Source of the DNA: UBA5436 sp050951845 | GTDB lineage: Bacteria; Bacillota; Clostridia; Saccharofermentanales; DTU023 | Assembly: GCA_050951845.1 (NCBI GenBank) | Contig: JBMNJV010000003.1 | Coordinates: forward strand, 124,001 to 188,000 | Direction of reading: 5' to 3' | Length of the DNA stretch: 64,000 bases | Translations under genes and position numbers: made by a program | The notes under the pieces: model-generated | Seen by the model: only the letters and a program-made list of their open reading frames with translations | Databases searched by the model: none | What the model was told of the DNA's origin: nothing | Part shown: positions 35,189-42,752 of the stretch, one piece after another | How the letters are laid out: each line of letters opens with the position of its first letter | Numbering within the stretch: the stretch's first letter is position 1

Positions 35189-37555
35189 ATGACACAAAAG
35201 AATTCACAAGATAACACTATTATTGAGGTGCCGGTAATTCCGCTGCGTGGAATTGTTGCTTATCCGAAACTTACCTTAGCTTTTGATGCAGGTCGGGCAG
35301 GTACTTTGTCTGCTCTGGATAAAGCTTTGAAATCCGATCGCAAGGTTTTGTTACTGGCACAAAAAGATTTGGAAACAGAAGATCCGAAAGCCGGTGATTT
35401 ATACCGGGTTGGTACGGTTGCCGATATTATTCAGGTTTTGGAAGTAAAAAACGATTATTTTAAAATTCTCACTGAAGGTGTATATCGGGCAAGAGTGGAC
35501 CGTTTAGTCCGCAGAGGAAAAGGATATTATACGGCGGAAATCCTTGAATATCCGCGTGTACCTTTTCATATTTCATCCAAACAAATTGATGAGTTGCAAC
35601 TTGAAGCTATCCATCGTGAAATTATCAGTCTGTTTGAGACATATGCAATTGAAACCGGGCTGATACCTCCGGATGCGATATCTTTTGCGAAGACCCTGAA
35701 AAATTATGATCAATTAATCGATCTGGTCAGCGTTCATGTTAATTTTAAACATGAAAACAAACAGGCTTTACTTGAAGAACAAGATTTGGCGAAAAGATTA
35801 GAACAGATCATTTTATATTTAAGTCAAGAATTAAAATTATTTCAATACGGTCAGGAAATCGATCGTAAAGTAAAAAAGTCGATTGACAAGCAGCAACGCG
35901 ATTATTATTTGCGTGAACAAATTCGGACAATTGAAGATGAATTATCCGGAGCTCGCAGTGAATTATCCGAAGCCGATCGGCTCAGAGAATTATTATCAGA
36001 AAGCAATATTCCGGAAGAATATCGGGAAAAAGTTGAACGTGAAATAGACCGCGTGGCACGAATGCCTGCCAATTTTCCGGAAGCAGCTGTTCAAATCAAT
36101 TGGCTTGAAATGGTCCTGAAATTGCCTTTTGGTAAAACAGATCAGGAAAAACTGGATTTACAGCTTGCCAGAAAAATTCTGGACCGGGATCATTACGGTC
36201 TGAAAGACGTTAAACAACGGATTATTGAATATTTGGCCGTCCGCAAACTGAAAATTGAACAAGGTATCAAGACAGTTAAAGGCCCGATTCTCTGTTTGGT
36301 GGGGCCTCCCGGTGTCGGTAAGACTTCAATTGCCAAGTCAATTGCTGAAGCTGTCGGGCGCAAGTACATCAGGATGTCGCTTGGGGGCATCAGAGATGAA
36401 TCTGAAATAAGAGGTCATCGCAGAACATATGTCGGAGCAATGGCCGGCAGGATTATGCAAGGCATCAGTCATATCAATATCGACAATCCGCTGTTTTTAC
36501 TGGATGAAATTGATAAGCTGGGCAATGATTTTCGCGGTGATCCTTCATCGGCTTTACTTGAAGTATTGGATCCGGAACAAAATGATAATTTCCGAGATCA
36601 CTATGTAGAGATACCGTATGATCTGTCTAATGTCTTGTTTATTACTACGGCAAATTCAATCGAAGGAATACCGGGACCATTATTTGATCGTATGGAATTA
36701 ATCAGACTTTCCGGATATACGGATGTTGAAAAACTCGAAATAGCCAAAAGACATCTTTTACCGAAACAAATTGTTGCCAACGGTTTGAATCTCAAACAAT
36801 TGAGTATGACGGACGGTGCTTTGTCCGGCTTGATCGGCTGGTACACGGCGGAAGCCGGTGTGCGTCAGCTGGAACGTGAATTGGCCAGGGTGTGCCGCAG
36901 AGTGGCAATCAAAATTGCGGAAAATCAGGTAGAGTGTTATCGTGTCAGACAAACCGATCTCGAAGATTTACTCGGAAAACGCAAGTATACCTTTGATCTG
37001 GCGGAAAAAGAAGATTTGATCGGCAGTGCAACCGGTTTGGCCTGGACTTATGCCGGCGGGGATACTCTAATTATTGAAGTTAACATTCTGCCGGGCAGCG
37101 GTAAACTTGATTTGACCGGACAGTTGGGTAATGTGATGAAAGAGAGTGCGAAAGCGGCTTTGACTTATTGCCGCAGTCGTTCAGAAGATTTAGGTATGGC
37201 AGAAGATTTTATAACGAAACATGATATTCATATTCATGTTCCGGCAGGTGCCGTGCCGAAAGACGGACCGTCAGCCGGTATAACCATTGCTACCGCTTTG
37301 GCATCTGCAATCAGCGGCAAAAAAGTACGTCGTGATTTGGCGATGACCGGTGAGATATCTTTACGCGGAAGGGTGTTGCCGATAGGCGGCTTGAAAGAAA
37401 AATCGGTAGCGGCTCATCGGGCAAAAATCAAAGAAATTCTGATTCCGAAAGAAAATGAACGTGATCTGGACGATATTCCGGAATCTGTCAGCAAACATTT
37501 GAAAATAACAGCGGTTCAAACAATGGATGAAGTGTTGAAAATAGCTTTAATTTGA
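35189..37555 (+). CDS. lon: ATP-dependent protease Lon
   Basis: The 788-residue AAA+ serine-lysine protease degrades damaged and regulatory proteins. It has an N-terminal Lon substrate-binding domain (about 10-210), a helical linker with QQRDYYLREQ, a AAA module with Walker A GPPGVGKT (372-379) and Walker B LFLLDEIDK, and a C-terminal protease domain. The catalytic dyad is Ser695 in KDGPSAG and Lys738 in GLKEKS. Length is typical. The ribosome binding site is weak (GGAAAACAGGAATAATT). A small conserved gene begins just beyond its stop. Confidence 0.97.
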   Translation: MTQKNSQDNTIIEVPVIPLRGIVAYPKLTLAFDAGRAGTLSALDKALKSDRKVLLLAQKDLETEDPKAGDLYRVGTVADIIQVLEVKNDYFKILTEGVYRARVDRLVRRGKGYYTAEILEYPRVPFHISSKQIDELQLEAIHREIISLFETYAIETGLIPPDAISFAKTLKNYDQLIDLVSVHVNFKHENKQALLEEQDLAKRLEQIILYLSQELKLFQYGQEIDRKVKKSIDKQQRDYYLREQIRTIEDELSGARSELSEADRLRELLSESNIPEEYREKVEREIDRVARMPANFPEAAVQINWLEMVLKLPFGKTDQEKLDLQLARKILDRDHYGLKDVKQRIIEYLAVRKLKIEQGIKTVKGPILCLVGPPGVGKTSIAKSIAEAVGRKYIRMSLGGIRDESEIRGHRRTYVGAMAGRIMQGISHINIDNPLFLLDEIDKLGNDFRGDPSSALLEVLDPEQNDNFRDHYVEIPYDLSNVLFITTANSIEGIPGPLFDRMELIRLSGYTDVEKLEIAKRHLLPKQIVANGLNLKQLSMTDGALSGLIGWYTAEAGVRQLERELARVCRRVAIKIAENQVECYRVRQTDLEDLLGKRKYTFDLAEKEDLIGSATGLAWTYAGGDTLIIEVNILPGSGKLDLTGQLGNVMKESAKAALTYCRSRSEDLGMAEDFITKHDIHIHVPAGAVPKDGPSAGITIATALASAISGKKVRRDLAMTGEISLRGRVLPIGGLKEKSVAAHRAKIKEILIPKENERDLDDIPESVSKHLKITAVQTMDEVLKIALI

Positions 37556-37581
37556 GGGCTGAAATGCGAATAGAGGCTGAA

Positions 37582-37860
37582 ATGCGATTGGAAGGAAAAA
37601 TATTTACAGGTGATCATGTTGCGAAGATAGCTGTTAAACCGATTCAAATCCGGGAGAATGTGCCTTTTACAAAATCTCTGGATGTTGCTTTGGTTGAGTT
37701 ATGCCATGAGTTAAATTTGCCTAATCTGATGTGGCTTTCGAAAAATACACGGGAATTTGCCAAGTTCAGACAAACAATTTTCTTTCCTGAGCAATTTTCC
37801 GAAACAACCGATTTTACTCAATTTCAGATCAAATTAATCGAAGATGTCAGAACCGAATAA
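37582..37860 (+). CDS. Conserved hypothetical protein downstream of lon
   Basis: The product has 92 residues from the chosen start and no named domain. The central block ALVELCHELNLPNLMWLSKNTREFAKF looks like a conserved small clostridial protein of unknown role, which I recall only in general terms. Three starts are possible: TTG 37552 overlapping the lon stop, ATG 37564 and ATG 37582. The last two each sit behind a copy of the same GAGG(G)CTGAAATGCGA block, a duplicated binding site plus start. I prefer the last because the conserved part begins there. It is probably co-transcribed with lon. Confidence 0.6.
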   Translation: MRLEGKIFTGDHVAKIAVKPIQIRENVPFTKSLDVALVELCHELNLPNLMWLSKNTREFAKFRQTIFFPEQFSETTDFTQFQIKLIEDVRTE

Positions 37861-37868
37861 TCAATAAA

Positions 37869-37920
37869 CCCGGAATTGCCGGACCGTATACAACCGGTCG
37901 GCAAATGGTGCAATTCCGGG
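37869..37920 (+). other. Nested inverted repeat between the small gene and mazG
   Basis: CCCGGAATTGC (37869-37879) is perfectly complementary to GCAATTCCGGG (37910-37920). Inside it, CCGGACCG (37879-37886) pairs with CGGTCGG (37895-37901) with one bulged base. No T-tract follows, so it is not a standard terminator. It could protect, process or pause the lon-mazG transcript. Confidence 0.75.
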
Positions 37921-37956
37921 ATTGACTGTTACAGTCAAATATTAGAAAGCAATAAA

Positions 37957-38877
37957 ATGCAAGATAGATCTCAGAGAACAAAGGATAATTTGAAAGAAAA
38001 ATATTCCGTACTTAAAGATAATTACAGTTGGCAGGAATTGGTAGAAATATTTTATTTTTTACGCAGTGATCAAGGTTGCCCTTGGGATCAAAAACAGACT
38101 CATCAAAGTTTACGATCGAATATGATTGAAGAAGCTTATGAAGCAGTAGAAGCGATCGATGATCAATCTTCTGAACGTCTGAAAGATGAACTGGGCGATG
38201 TATTACTGCAAGTAATCTTTCACGCTCAAATTTCTGCTGAAAAAAACGAATTTACGATTCAGGATATTATAGATAATCTTGCCAAAAAACTGATCAGACG
38301 TCATACGCATATTTTCGGCAATGATTCTGCAACAAATGTTCAAGATGCTTTGAGTACTTGGCAAAATAATAAACGCAAAGAAAAAGGTCAGCAATCAATT
38401 GCCGATTCGGTAGAGGATATCCCGCAAAGCTTCCCTGCTTTAAGCAAAGCGTTTAAAGTTCAGAAAAGAGCGGCTAAAGCCGGATTTGATTGGGAAAAAG
38501 CCGATGATACATTGTTTAAGATTAAAGAAGAATTAGCGGAAGTTGATGCAGCAAAAAACAGATTGTCGGAAATTCAAAAGCAAATCATTGATTCAGACAA
38601 AACAAATCCGGTCAATCTGACTGAAAATCTTAATCAGGCGCGAAATATAGCCGAATTAAATCTTGAGCTGGAAGCCGGAGATCTCTTATTTGCGGTAGTA
38701 AATTATTTGCGTCATTTGAATATTGATCCTGAAATTGCCTTGAATCGTTCAACTAAAAAATTTCAAAAGCGTTTTCGCGTAGTTGAAGAATTGATCAGGC
38801 AAGATAGCTTGAACATGGAGAATTTGAATATAGAAGAATTGGATAAATATTGGGATCAGGCGAAATGTGAAATTTGA
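37957..38877 (+). CDS. mazG: Nucleoside triphosphate pyrophosphohydrolase MazG
   Basis: The product is 306 residues from the chosen ATG. MazG hydrolyses NTPs to NMP and pyrophosphate, clearing non-canonical nucleotides. The N-terminal MazG domain shows GCPWDQKQTHQSLRSNMIEEAYE, the metal-binding DELGDVLLQV and RRHTHIFG; a second, less conserved MazG domain (about 180-290) contains EIKEELAEVDAA and ELGDLLFA-like LEAGDLLFAVVNY. The start is uncertain: the frame extends to a TTG at 37876, but that codon lies in the 5' arm of a strong hairpin. No good Shine-Dalgarno sequence precedes either. Confidence 0.88.
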   Translation: MQDRSQRTKDNLKEKYSVLKDNYSWQELVEIFYFLRSDQGCPWDQKQTHQSLRSNMIEEAYEAVEAIDDQSSERLKDELGDVLLQVIFHAQISAEKNEFTIQDIIDNLAKKLIRRHTHIFGNDSATNVQDALSTWQNNKRKEKGQQSIADSVEDIPQSFPALSKAFKVQKRAAKAGFDWEKADDTLFKIKEELAEVDAAKNRLSEIQKQIIDSDKTNPVNLTENLNQARNIAELNLELEAGDLLFAVVNYLRHLNIDPEIALNRSTKKFQKRFRVVEELIRQDSLNMENLNIEELDKYWDQAKCEI

Positions 38878-38890
38878 GAAAGGAGACACT

Positions 38891-39130
38891 ATGCGACTTG
38901 ATAAATTTCTGAAAGTTTCACGCTTAATCAAAAGGCGCACCGTAGCCAATGATCTGGCAAGCGCAGGCAGAGTCATGGTTAATGATCGAATTGCCAAACC
39001 CGGTACCAAACTCCAAGTAGGCGACATTATTACATTCAGTTTCGGTGAACAACAAACCAGAGTAGAGGTAATTAAACTGGCAAACACTGTGCGTAAAGAA
39101 GAAGCTGAAACAATGTATCAGATGCTTTGA
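38891..39130 (+). CDS. rqcP: S4-domain RNA-binding protein (RqcP/Hsp15-like)
   Basis: The 79-residue product is essentially one S4 domain: MRLDKFLKVSRLIKRRTVAN, then GRVMVNDRIAKPGTKLQVGDIITFSFG. Such proteins (RqcP/YabO in Bacillus, Hsp15 in enterobacteria) bind 50S subunits carrying stalled peptidyl-tRNA and support ribosome-associated quality control. The ATG follows GAAAGGAGACACT; an ATG at 38867 lies within the end of mazG and upstream of that site. The position between mazG and a divIC-like gene matches the yabN-yabO-divIC order of Bacillus. Confidence 0.88.
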   Translation: MRLDKFLKVSRLIKRRTVANDLASAGRVMVNDRIAKPGTKLQVGDIITFSFGEQQTRVEVIKLANTVRKEEAETMYQML

Positions 39131-39284
39131 ATATTTATTGTTACAACAAGATTACAGAAAACTAACTATTTGTTAAAGATGACAACAATAGTATGTTTTA
39201 GGCGGGTATTTTGTTGTAATCTAAACTATCTCTGAGTAAAATATATTCAGATATTTCTGATTTATATTTGAGAAAGGCATAGTT

Positions 39285-39617
39285 GTGAGCTCCGGAAGAA
39301 TTCTTTCTTATTCTAAACAAGAACGTCATCGGGAAAAGAAAACTGAACGCGGAATTGTCGGCAAGATTTTATTCGGTTTAGTCTTTGTCTTAGCATTGGC
39401 TGTTGCTTTTTCTATCTTGATCAAACAAAACAAAGAAATGGAAAGGCTGCAATTAAAAGAAAGAGATCTCAGAGCTGAATTGGAATTAGCCAAACTTGAA
39501 CAATTAGAAATCATGGATTTGAGTAATAAGGCAGGTTCAAGTGAATTTGTCGAAAGAATTGCGAGAGATGAATTGGGGCTGGTAACAGCCGATGAATATA
39601 TTTTTATTGAAGATTAA
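39285..39617 (+). CDS. Septum formation initiator family protein (DivIC/FtsB-like)
   Basis: The 110-residue product has a basic cytoplasmic N-terminus, one membrane helix (about residues 26-46), a coiled coil (about 48-80, KQNKEMERLQLKERDLRAEL), and a C-terminal VERIARDELGLVTADE typical of DivIC/FtsB. It would act in the FtsL-DivIB divisome complex outside the membrane. A GTG start is preceded by GAGAAAGGCATAGTT. It follows the S4-domain gene in the classic Firmicutes order and is closed by a strong terminator. Confidence 0.88.
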   Translation: MSSGRILSYSKQERHREKKTERGIVGKILFGLVFVLALAVAFSILIKQNKEMERLQLKERDLRAELELAKLEQLEIMDLSNKAGSSEFVERIARDELGLVTADEYIFIED

Positions 39618-39644
39618 TCCGGCTGCCGAGCCGGATTTTTTATT
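39616..39644 (+). terminator. Terminator between the divIC-like gene and recR
   Basis: AATCCGGCT (39616-39624) pairs with AGCCGGATT (39629-39637) around a GCCG loop, followed by TTTTATT. The left arm starts at the stop codon of the divIC-like gene. AT-rich flanks could let it act for the convergent recR transcript too. Confidence 0.9.
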
Positions 39645-39674
39645 AACAGTTCAATATTTTTGAGAATCGGGTTT

Positions 39675-40277
39675 TCAGAGTTCCTGTCTGCCTTCAAAAG
39701 CTTTGGCCAAAGTAATTTCATCCGCATATTCCAGATCACCGCCCATGGGTAAGCCGGACGCAATACGGCTTATTTTTATGCCTGAAGGCTTTAATAATCG
39801 GGACAGATAGACAGCCGTTGCTTCACCGTTTACTGTCGGATTTGTAGCTAAGACAATTTCTTCCACTTCATTATGTTGCTGCAGACGAATTAATAGTTCC
39901 CGCAACTTAATATCTTCCGGACCGATGTTATCGATCGGGGAAATTGCGCCGTGCAGAACATGATATAGACCGTCATATTCATTCATGCGTTCCATTGCCG
40001 CAACATCACGCGGCTGCTCGACAATACAAATCATGGTCCGGTTTCTTTTGGCGGAACTGCAAATCGGGCACGGATCAACTTCGGTTAAATTACAGCAAAC
40101 GGAACAAAGAGTGGTTGATTTTTTTGCCGTAATTATTGCCTCGGATAAATCACTCACTGCTTGCTCATTGAGAGAAAGAATGTGAAAAGCAAGGCGTTGA
40201 GCTGTCTTTGAACCGATTCCGGGCAGTTTTCCCAATTCTTGAATCAGTTTTGCAATTGCGGTCGGAAACTGTTGCAT
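39675..40277 (-). CDS. recR: Recombination mediator protein RecR
   Basis: The 200-residue product works with RecO (and RecF) to load RecA on single-stranded DNA. It has an N-terminal helix-hairpin-helix (LGKLPGIGSKTAQRLAF), a four-cysteine zinc site (Cys58, 61, 70, 73), and a Toprim domain starting ICIVEQPRDVAAME and including HVLHGAISPIDNIGPED. It is the last gene of the minus-strand dnaX-ybaB-recR cluster and starts 2 bp after ybaB. Length is standard. Confidence 0.96.
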   Translation of the reverse strand: MQQFPTAIAKLIQELGKLPGIGSKTAQRLAFHILSLNEQAVSDLSEAIITAKKSTTLCSVCCNLTEVDPCPICSSAKRNRTMICIVEQPRDVAAMERMNEYDGLYHVLHGAISPIDNIGPEDIKLRELLIRLQQHNEVEEIVLATNPTVNGEATAVYLSRLLKPSGIKISRIASGLPMGGDLEYADEITLAKAFEGRQEL

Positions 40278-40279
40278 AT

Positions 40280-40633
40280 TTAAAGACCGAACATACCCAA
40301 GTTACCGGCACCGCCTGTAGCTTTTGCCATGTGTTCTTCAACTTTTTCATCGAGTACACGATTGGCTTCATTTACTGCAGCAATAAACAAATCCTGCAAC
40401 ATTTCAGGATCTTCGGGATCAATAACCATCGGATCGATTTTTAATTCGGTAATTTGATGATTGCTGTTAACTTTAACTTCAATCATTCCGCCTCCGACCG
40501 TTGCTTCACCGGTCATTTCAGCAGCTTCTTCCTGTGCTTTTTCAATGTCACGCTGCATTTTTTGAGCTTGTTGCATTAAATGATTCATATTCGGGGCACC
40601 GCCACCGTGGAATCCTCCTCTACGTTTTGCCAT
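40280..40633 (-). CDS. ybaB: Nucleoid-associated protein YbaB/EbfC family
   Basis: The 117-residue DNA-binding protein of the YbaB/EbfC family is a small dimer that coats DNA. The Gly/Met-rich N-terminus, the coiled MNHLMQQAQKMQRDIEKAQ segment and the EVKVNSNHQITELKIDP strand pair are diagnostic. It lies between dnaX and recR, the conserved arrangement, with 1-2 bp gaps on each side. A GGAGGATTAAT binding site overlaps the dnaX end. Confidence 0.95.
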   Translation of the reverse strand: MAKRRGGFHGGGAPNMNHLMQQAQKMQRDIEKAQEEAAEMTGEATVGGGMIEVKVNSNHQITELKIDPMVIDPEDPEMLQDLFIAAVNEANRVLDEKVEEHMAKATGGAGNLGMFGL

Positions 40634-40634
40634 A

Positions 40635-42467
40635 TTAATCCTCCGTTTTTATGGGAATATCTAAATCATGTGCCATTTTTCTGACTTCCTGCATCCAAGC
40701 AGGCTCTTCAGGATTCAGATTATCTTCAATAACTTCCTCTTCATCAATCAAACAAATGTCAAGCCTGATTTTATTATTACCGCAGGCACTTTGTAAAGCT
40801 TGTTCGATTAAAGCTTTATTCTCTTTGGTGCCGACAGTTTTGCAATGACTTTTCAAATTCGCCTGATATGATATTTTCCAATATTCATTATTAGATTCAA
40901 CTGTAGCAGGTGAGAGCAACATCTTCAAATCAATACGATGTTCTTTGACTAAATACTCCAGAGCCTGCTGCCATTGATTTTTTTGTATAGATTTCTCATC
41001 AGTAATTTTTTTAGTATTCTCTTCAAAAACATTTTCTGCAGTCTCAGCAACATTTTCTGCAGACTCTGCAACAATGTTTTCTGCAGTTTCTTCAATAACG
41101 TTTTCTATATTCTCAGCAACAATGTTTTCCGCAGTCTCTGCAACAACATCTTTTCCGGTATCTGCAATTGTTTCCGTGATACCGTAAGATTTAATCGGTT
41201 TAGTTACAGAATTGACTTGTTGGATTCGTTCGCATACGGATTCATCAGGTTCAGGTTCGGATTCTAATTCGGATTCGAATTCGGATTCAGGTTCAGGTTC
41301 AGGTTCAGATTCAAGTTCAGGTTCAGATTCAAGTTCAGGTTCAGATGCGGATTCAATTTTGTTTGATTCGCCTGAGCGCTTAACCTGATTGAGAATCTTA
41401 ATTAAACCGACTTCAATCGCGATCCGAATATCGCCTGTATATCTTAAATCGGCAGCTAATCTGGAGATGCTTTCAATCCAATTCAAAAGGGTTCTTTCAG
41501 TAATGTGAGCGGCTAAAACATTAACATGCTCAAGATCTTGCTGATTGAAACCGAACCATTCTTCATTGTTGCCGGTGATTTTGGTAACCAGAAGATTCCT
41601 TAAAAATTGAGCGAATTCCGTAACAAAACGTTCAAGATCTCTGCCTGACATAACTAATTTATCAATCAGTTCCAAGACTTCCTGCAAATCCTGATTGAGC
41701 AGAGCCGTAGTAAGTTTCAACATAAATTGATCTTGTACGATACCTACCAAATCAAAGAGTTTTTCTTTGGTAATCCGGGATTCAATGCCGGAACCTGCCT
41801 GATCCAACAATGAGATTGCATCGCGCAAAGCACCGTCTGAAAGCTGTGCAATTGCCAGAATAGCCAGATCATCAATTTCGATATCACTTTGTTCTGCAAT
41901 TTCGGTAAGCTTTTCGATAATTGAATCCTGAGGGATCCGGCGAAAATCAAAACGCTGACAACGCGAGGTGACAGTTGCCGGAATACGATAAGGTTCCGTG
42001 GTAGCCAAGATAAAAATAGCATGTTCCGGAGGTTCTTCAAGGGTTTTCAAGAGTGCATTGAAAGCACCGGTTGACAGCATATGAACTTCATCAATAATAT
42101 ACACTTTGTATTTTGCCCGGGTCGGCATGAATACAATTTCATCGGTAATGCGACGGATATTATCTACACTGTTATTCGAAGCCGCATCGATTTCCATGAC
42201 GTCAAGCAACGAACCGGAATTAATTGCCTGGCAAATTTCGCATTGATTACAGGGATTGCCTTGTTCCGGATTTAAACAATTGACTGCTTTGGCAAAAATC
42301 TTTGCAACAGAGGTTTTACCTGTTCCGCGTGTCCCGCTGAATAAATAAGCATGTCCGATTTCACCATTGATAATTGATTGCTTCAAAGGATAGACAACTT
42401 GTTTTTGGGCTACAACATCGGAAAAAGTCTGAGGACGCCATTCACGGTAAAGGGCAATGTGACTCAT
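40635..42467 (-). CDS. dnaX: DNA polymerase III subunit gamma/tau
   Basis: The 610-residue clamp-loader ATPase has Walker A GTRGTGKT (45-52), a four-cysteine zinc module around CNQCEICQ, the DEVHML Walker B and a sensor-1 ATTEP segment. After the AAA and domain III parts (to about 355) comes an unusual linker with Glu-Ser-Glu-Pro repeats and then Ala-Glu-Asn-rich repeats (about 380-500). A more normal C-terminal tau-like domain follows. The start is set by AGGAGGTTTT before ATG 42465-42467; an upstream ATG 22 codons earlier falls inside the SRP RNA gene and is rejected. Confidence 0.95.
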   Translation of the reverse strand: MSHIALYREWRPQTFSDVVAQKQVVYPLKQSIINGEIGHAYLFSGTRGTGKTSVAKIFAKAVNCLNPEQGNPCNQCEICQAINSGSLLDVMEIDAASNNSVDNIRRITDEIVFMPTRAKYKVYIIDEVHMLSTGAFNALLKTLEEPPEHAIFILATTEPYRIPATVTSRCQRFDFRRIPQDSIIEKLTEIAEQSDIEIDDLAILAIAQLSDGALRDAISLLDQAGSGIESRITKEKLFDLVGIVQDQFMLKLTTALLNQDLQEVLELIDKLVMSGRDLERFVTEFAQFLRNLLVTKITGNNEEWFGFNQQDLEHVNVLAAHITERTLLNWIESISRLAADLRYTGDIRIAIEVGLIKILNQVKRSGESNKIESASEPELESEPELESEPEPEPESEFESELESEPEPDESVCERIQQVNSVTKPIKSYGITETIADTGKDVVAETAENIVAENIENVIEETAENIVAESAENVAETAENVFEENTKKITDEKSIQKNQWQQALEYLVKEHRIDLKMLLSPATVESNNEYWKISYQANLKSHCKTVGTKENKALIEQALQSACGNNKIRLDICLIDEEEVIEDNLNPEEPAWMQEVRKMAHDLDIPIKTED

Positions 42468-42483
42468 AAAACCTCCTGAAAAA

Positions 42484-42630
42484 GAGTTCGTCACAATTGG
42501 TCTGCAACCGGTGCAGATCGACCCATGGCACATGTCAGGATCCGCTTACCGCTGCTTCCTTCCGAACCTGACGGGGTTCACGAGCTGACATTGCACGGAA
42601 TCCACAGTCGGCCGCAGACCGATTGTGACG
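42484..42630 (-). ncRNA. ffs: Signal recognition particle RNA, small bacterial type
   Basis: On the minus strand the conserved apical loop GTCAGGTTCGGAAGGAAGCA is complete, with the asymmetric-loop partner GGTAAGCGGA. The ends pair: GTCACAAT with ATTGTGAC and GGTCTGC with GCAGACC, giving a rod of about 140 nt. It is shorter than the 270-nt Bacillus form with an Alu domain. A short T-tract follows in the RNA sense (42480-42484). The RNA directs membrane-protein ribosomes to FtsY with Ffh. dnaX lies 17 bp downstream on the same strand. Confidence 0.95.
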
Positions 42631-42643
42631 ATTAACGAAAACC

Positions 42644-42672
42644 ATTATAACAAAAATGCGACATATTTTCAC
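42644..42672 (-). promoter_or_regulatory. Promoter of the SRP RNA gene
   Basis: On the minus strand, GTGAAA (42667-42672) and TATAAT (42644-42649) are separated by exactly 17 bp and lie about 14 bp upstream of the predicted RNA 5' end. Confidence 0.7.
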
Positions 42673-42681
42673 CTCATCTTA

Positions 42682-42690
42682 TGCTATAAT
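42682..42690 (+). promoter_or_regulatory. Extended -10 promoter for the ABC exporter genes
   Basis: TGCTATAAT is an extended -10 element, 62 bp ahead of the first ABC gene and divergent from the SRP RNA promoter. No clear -35 is needed for this class. Confidence 0.45.
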
Positions 42691-42752
42691 TGCTAATTGC
42701 TATTATAAGATAAATTATCTGTCTGTATTAACAATCTGAGAGGTCAAGGAGT

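Noticed and set aside
42468..42533. Upstream ATG extending DnaX by 22 residues
   Set aside because: It lies in the SRP RNA gene and lacks a binding site, while ATG 42465-42467 follows AGGAGG.
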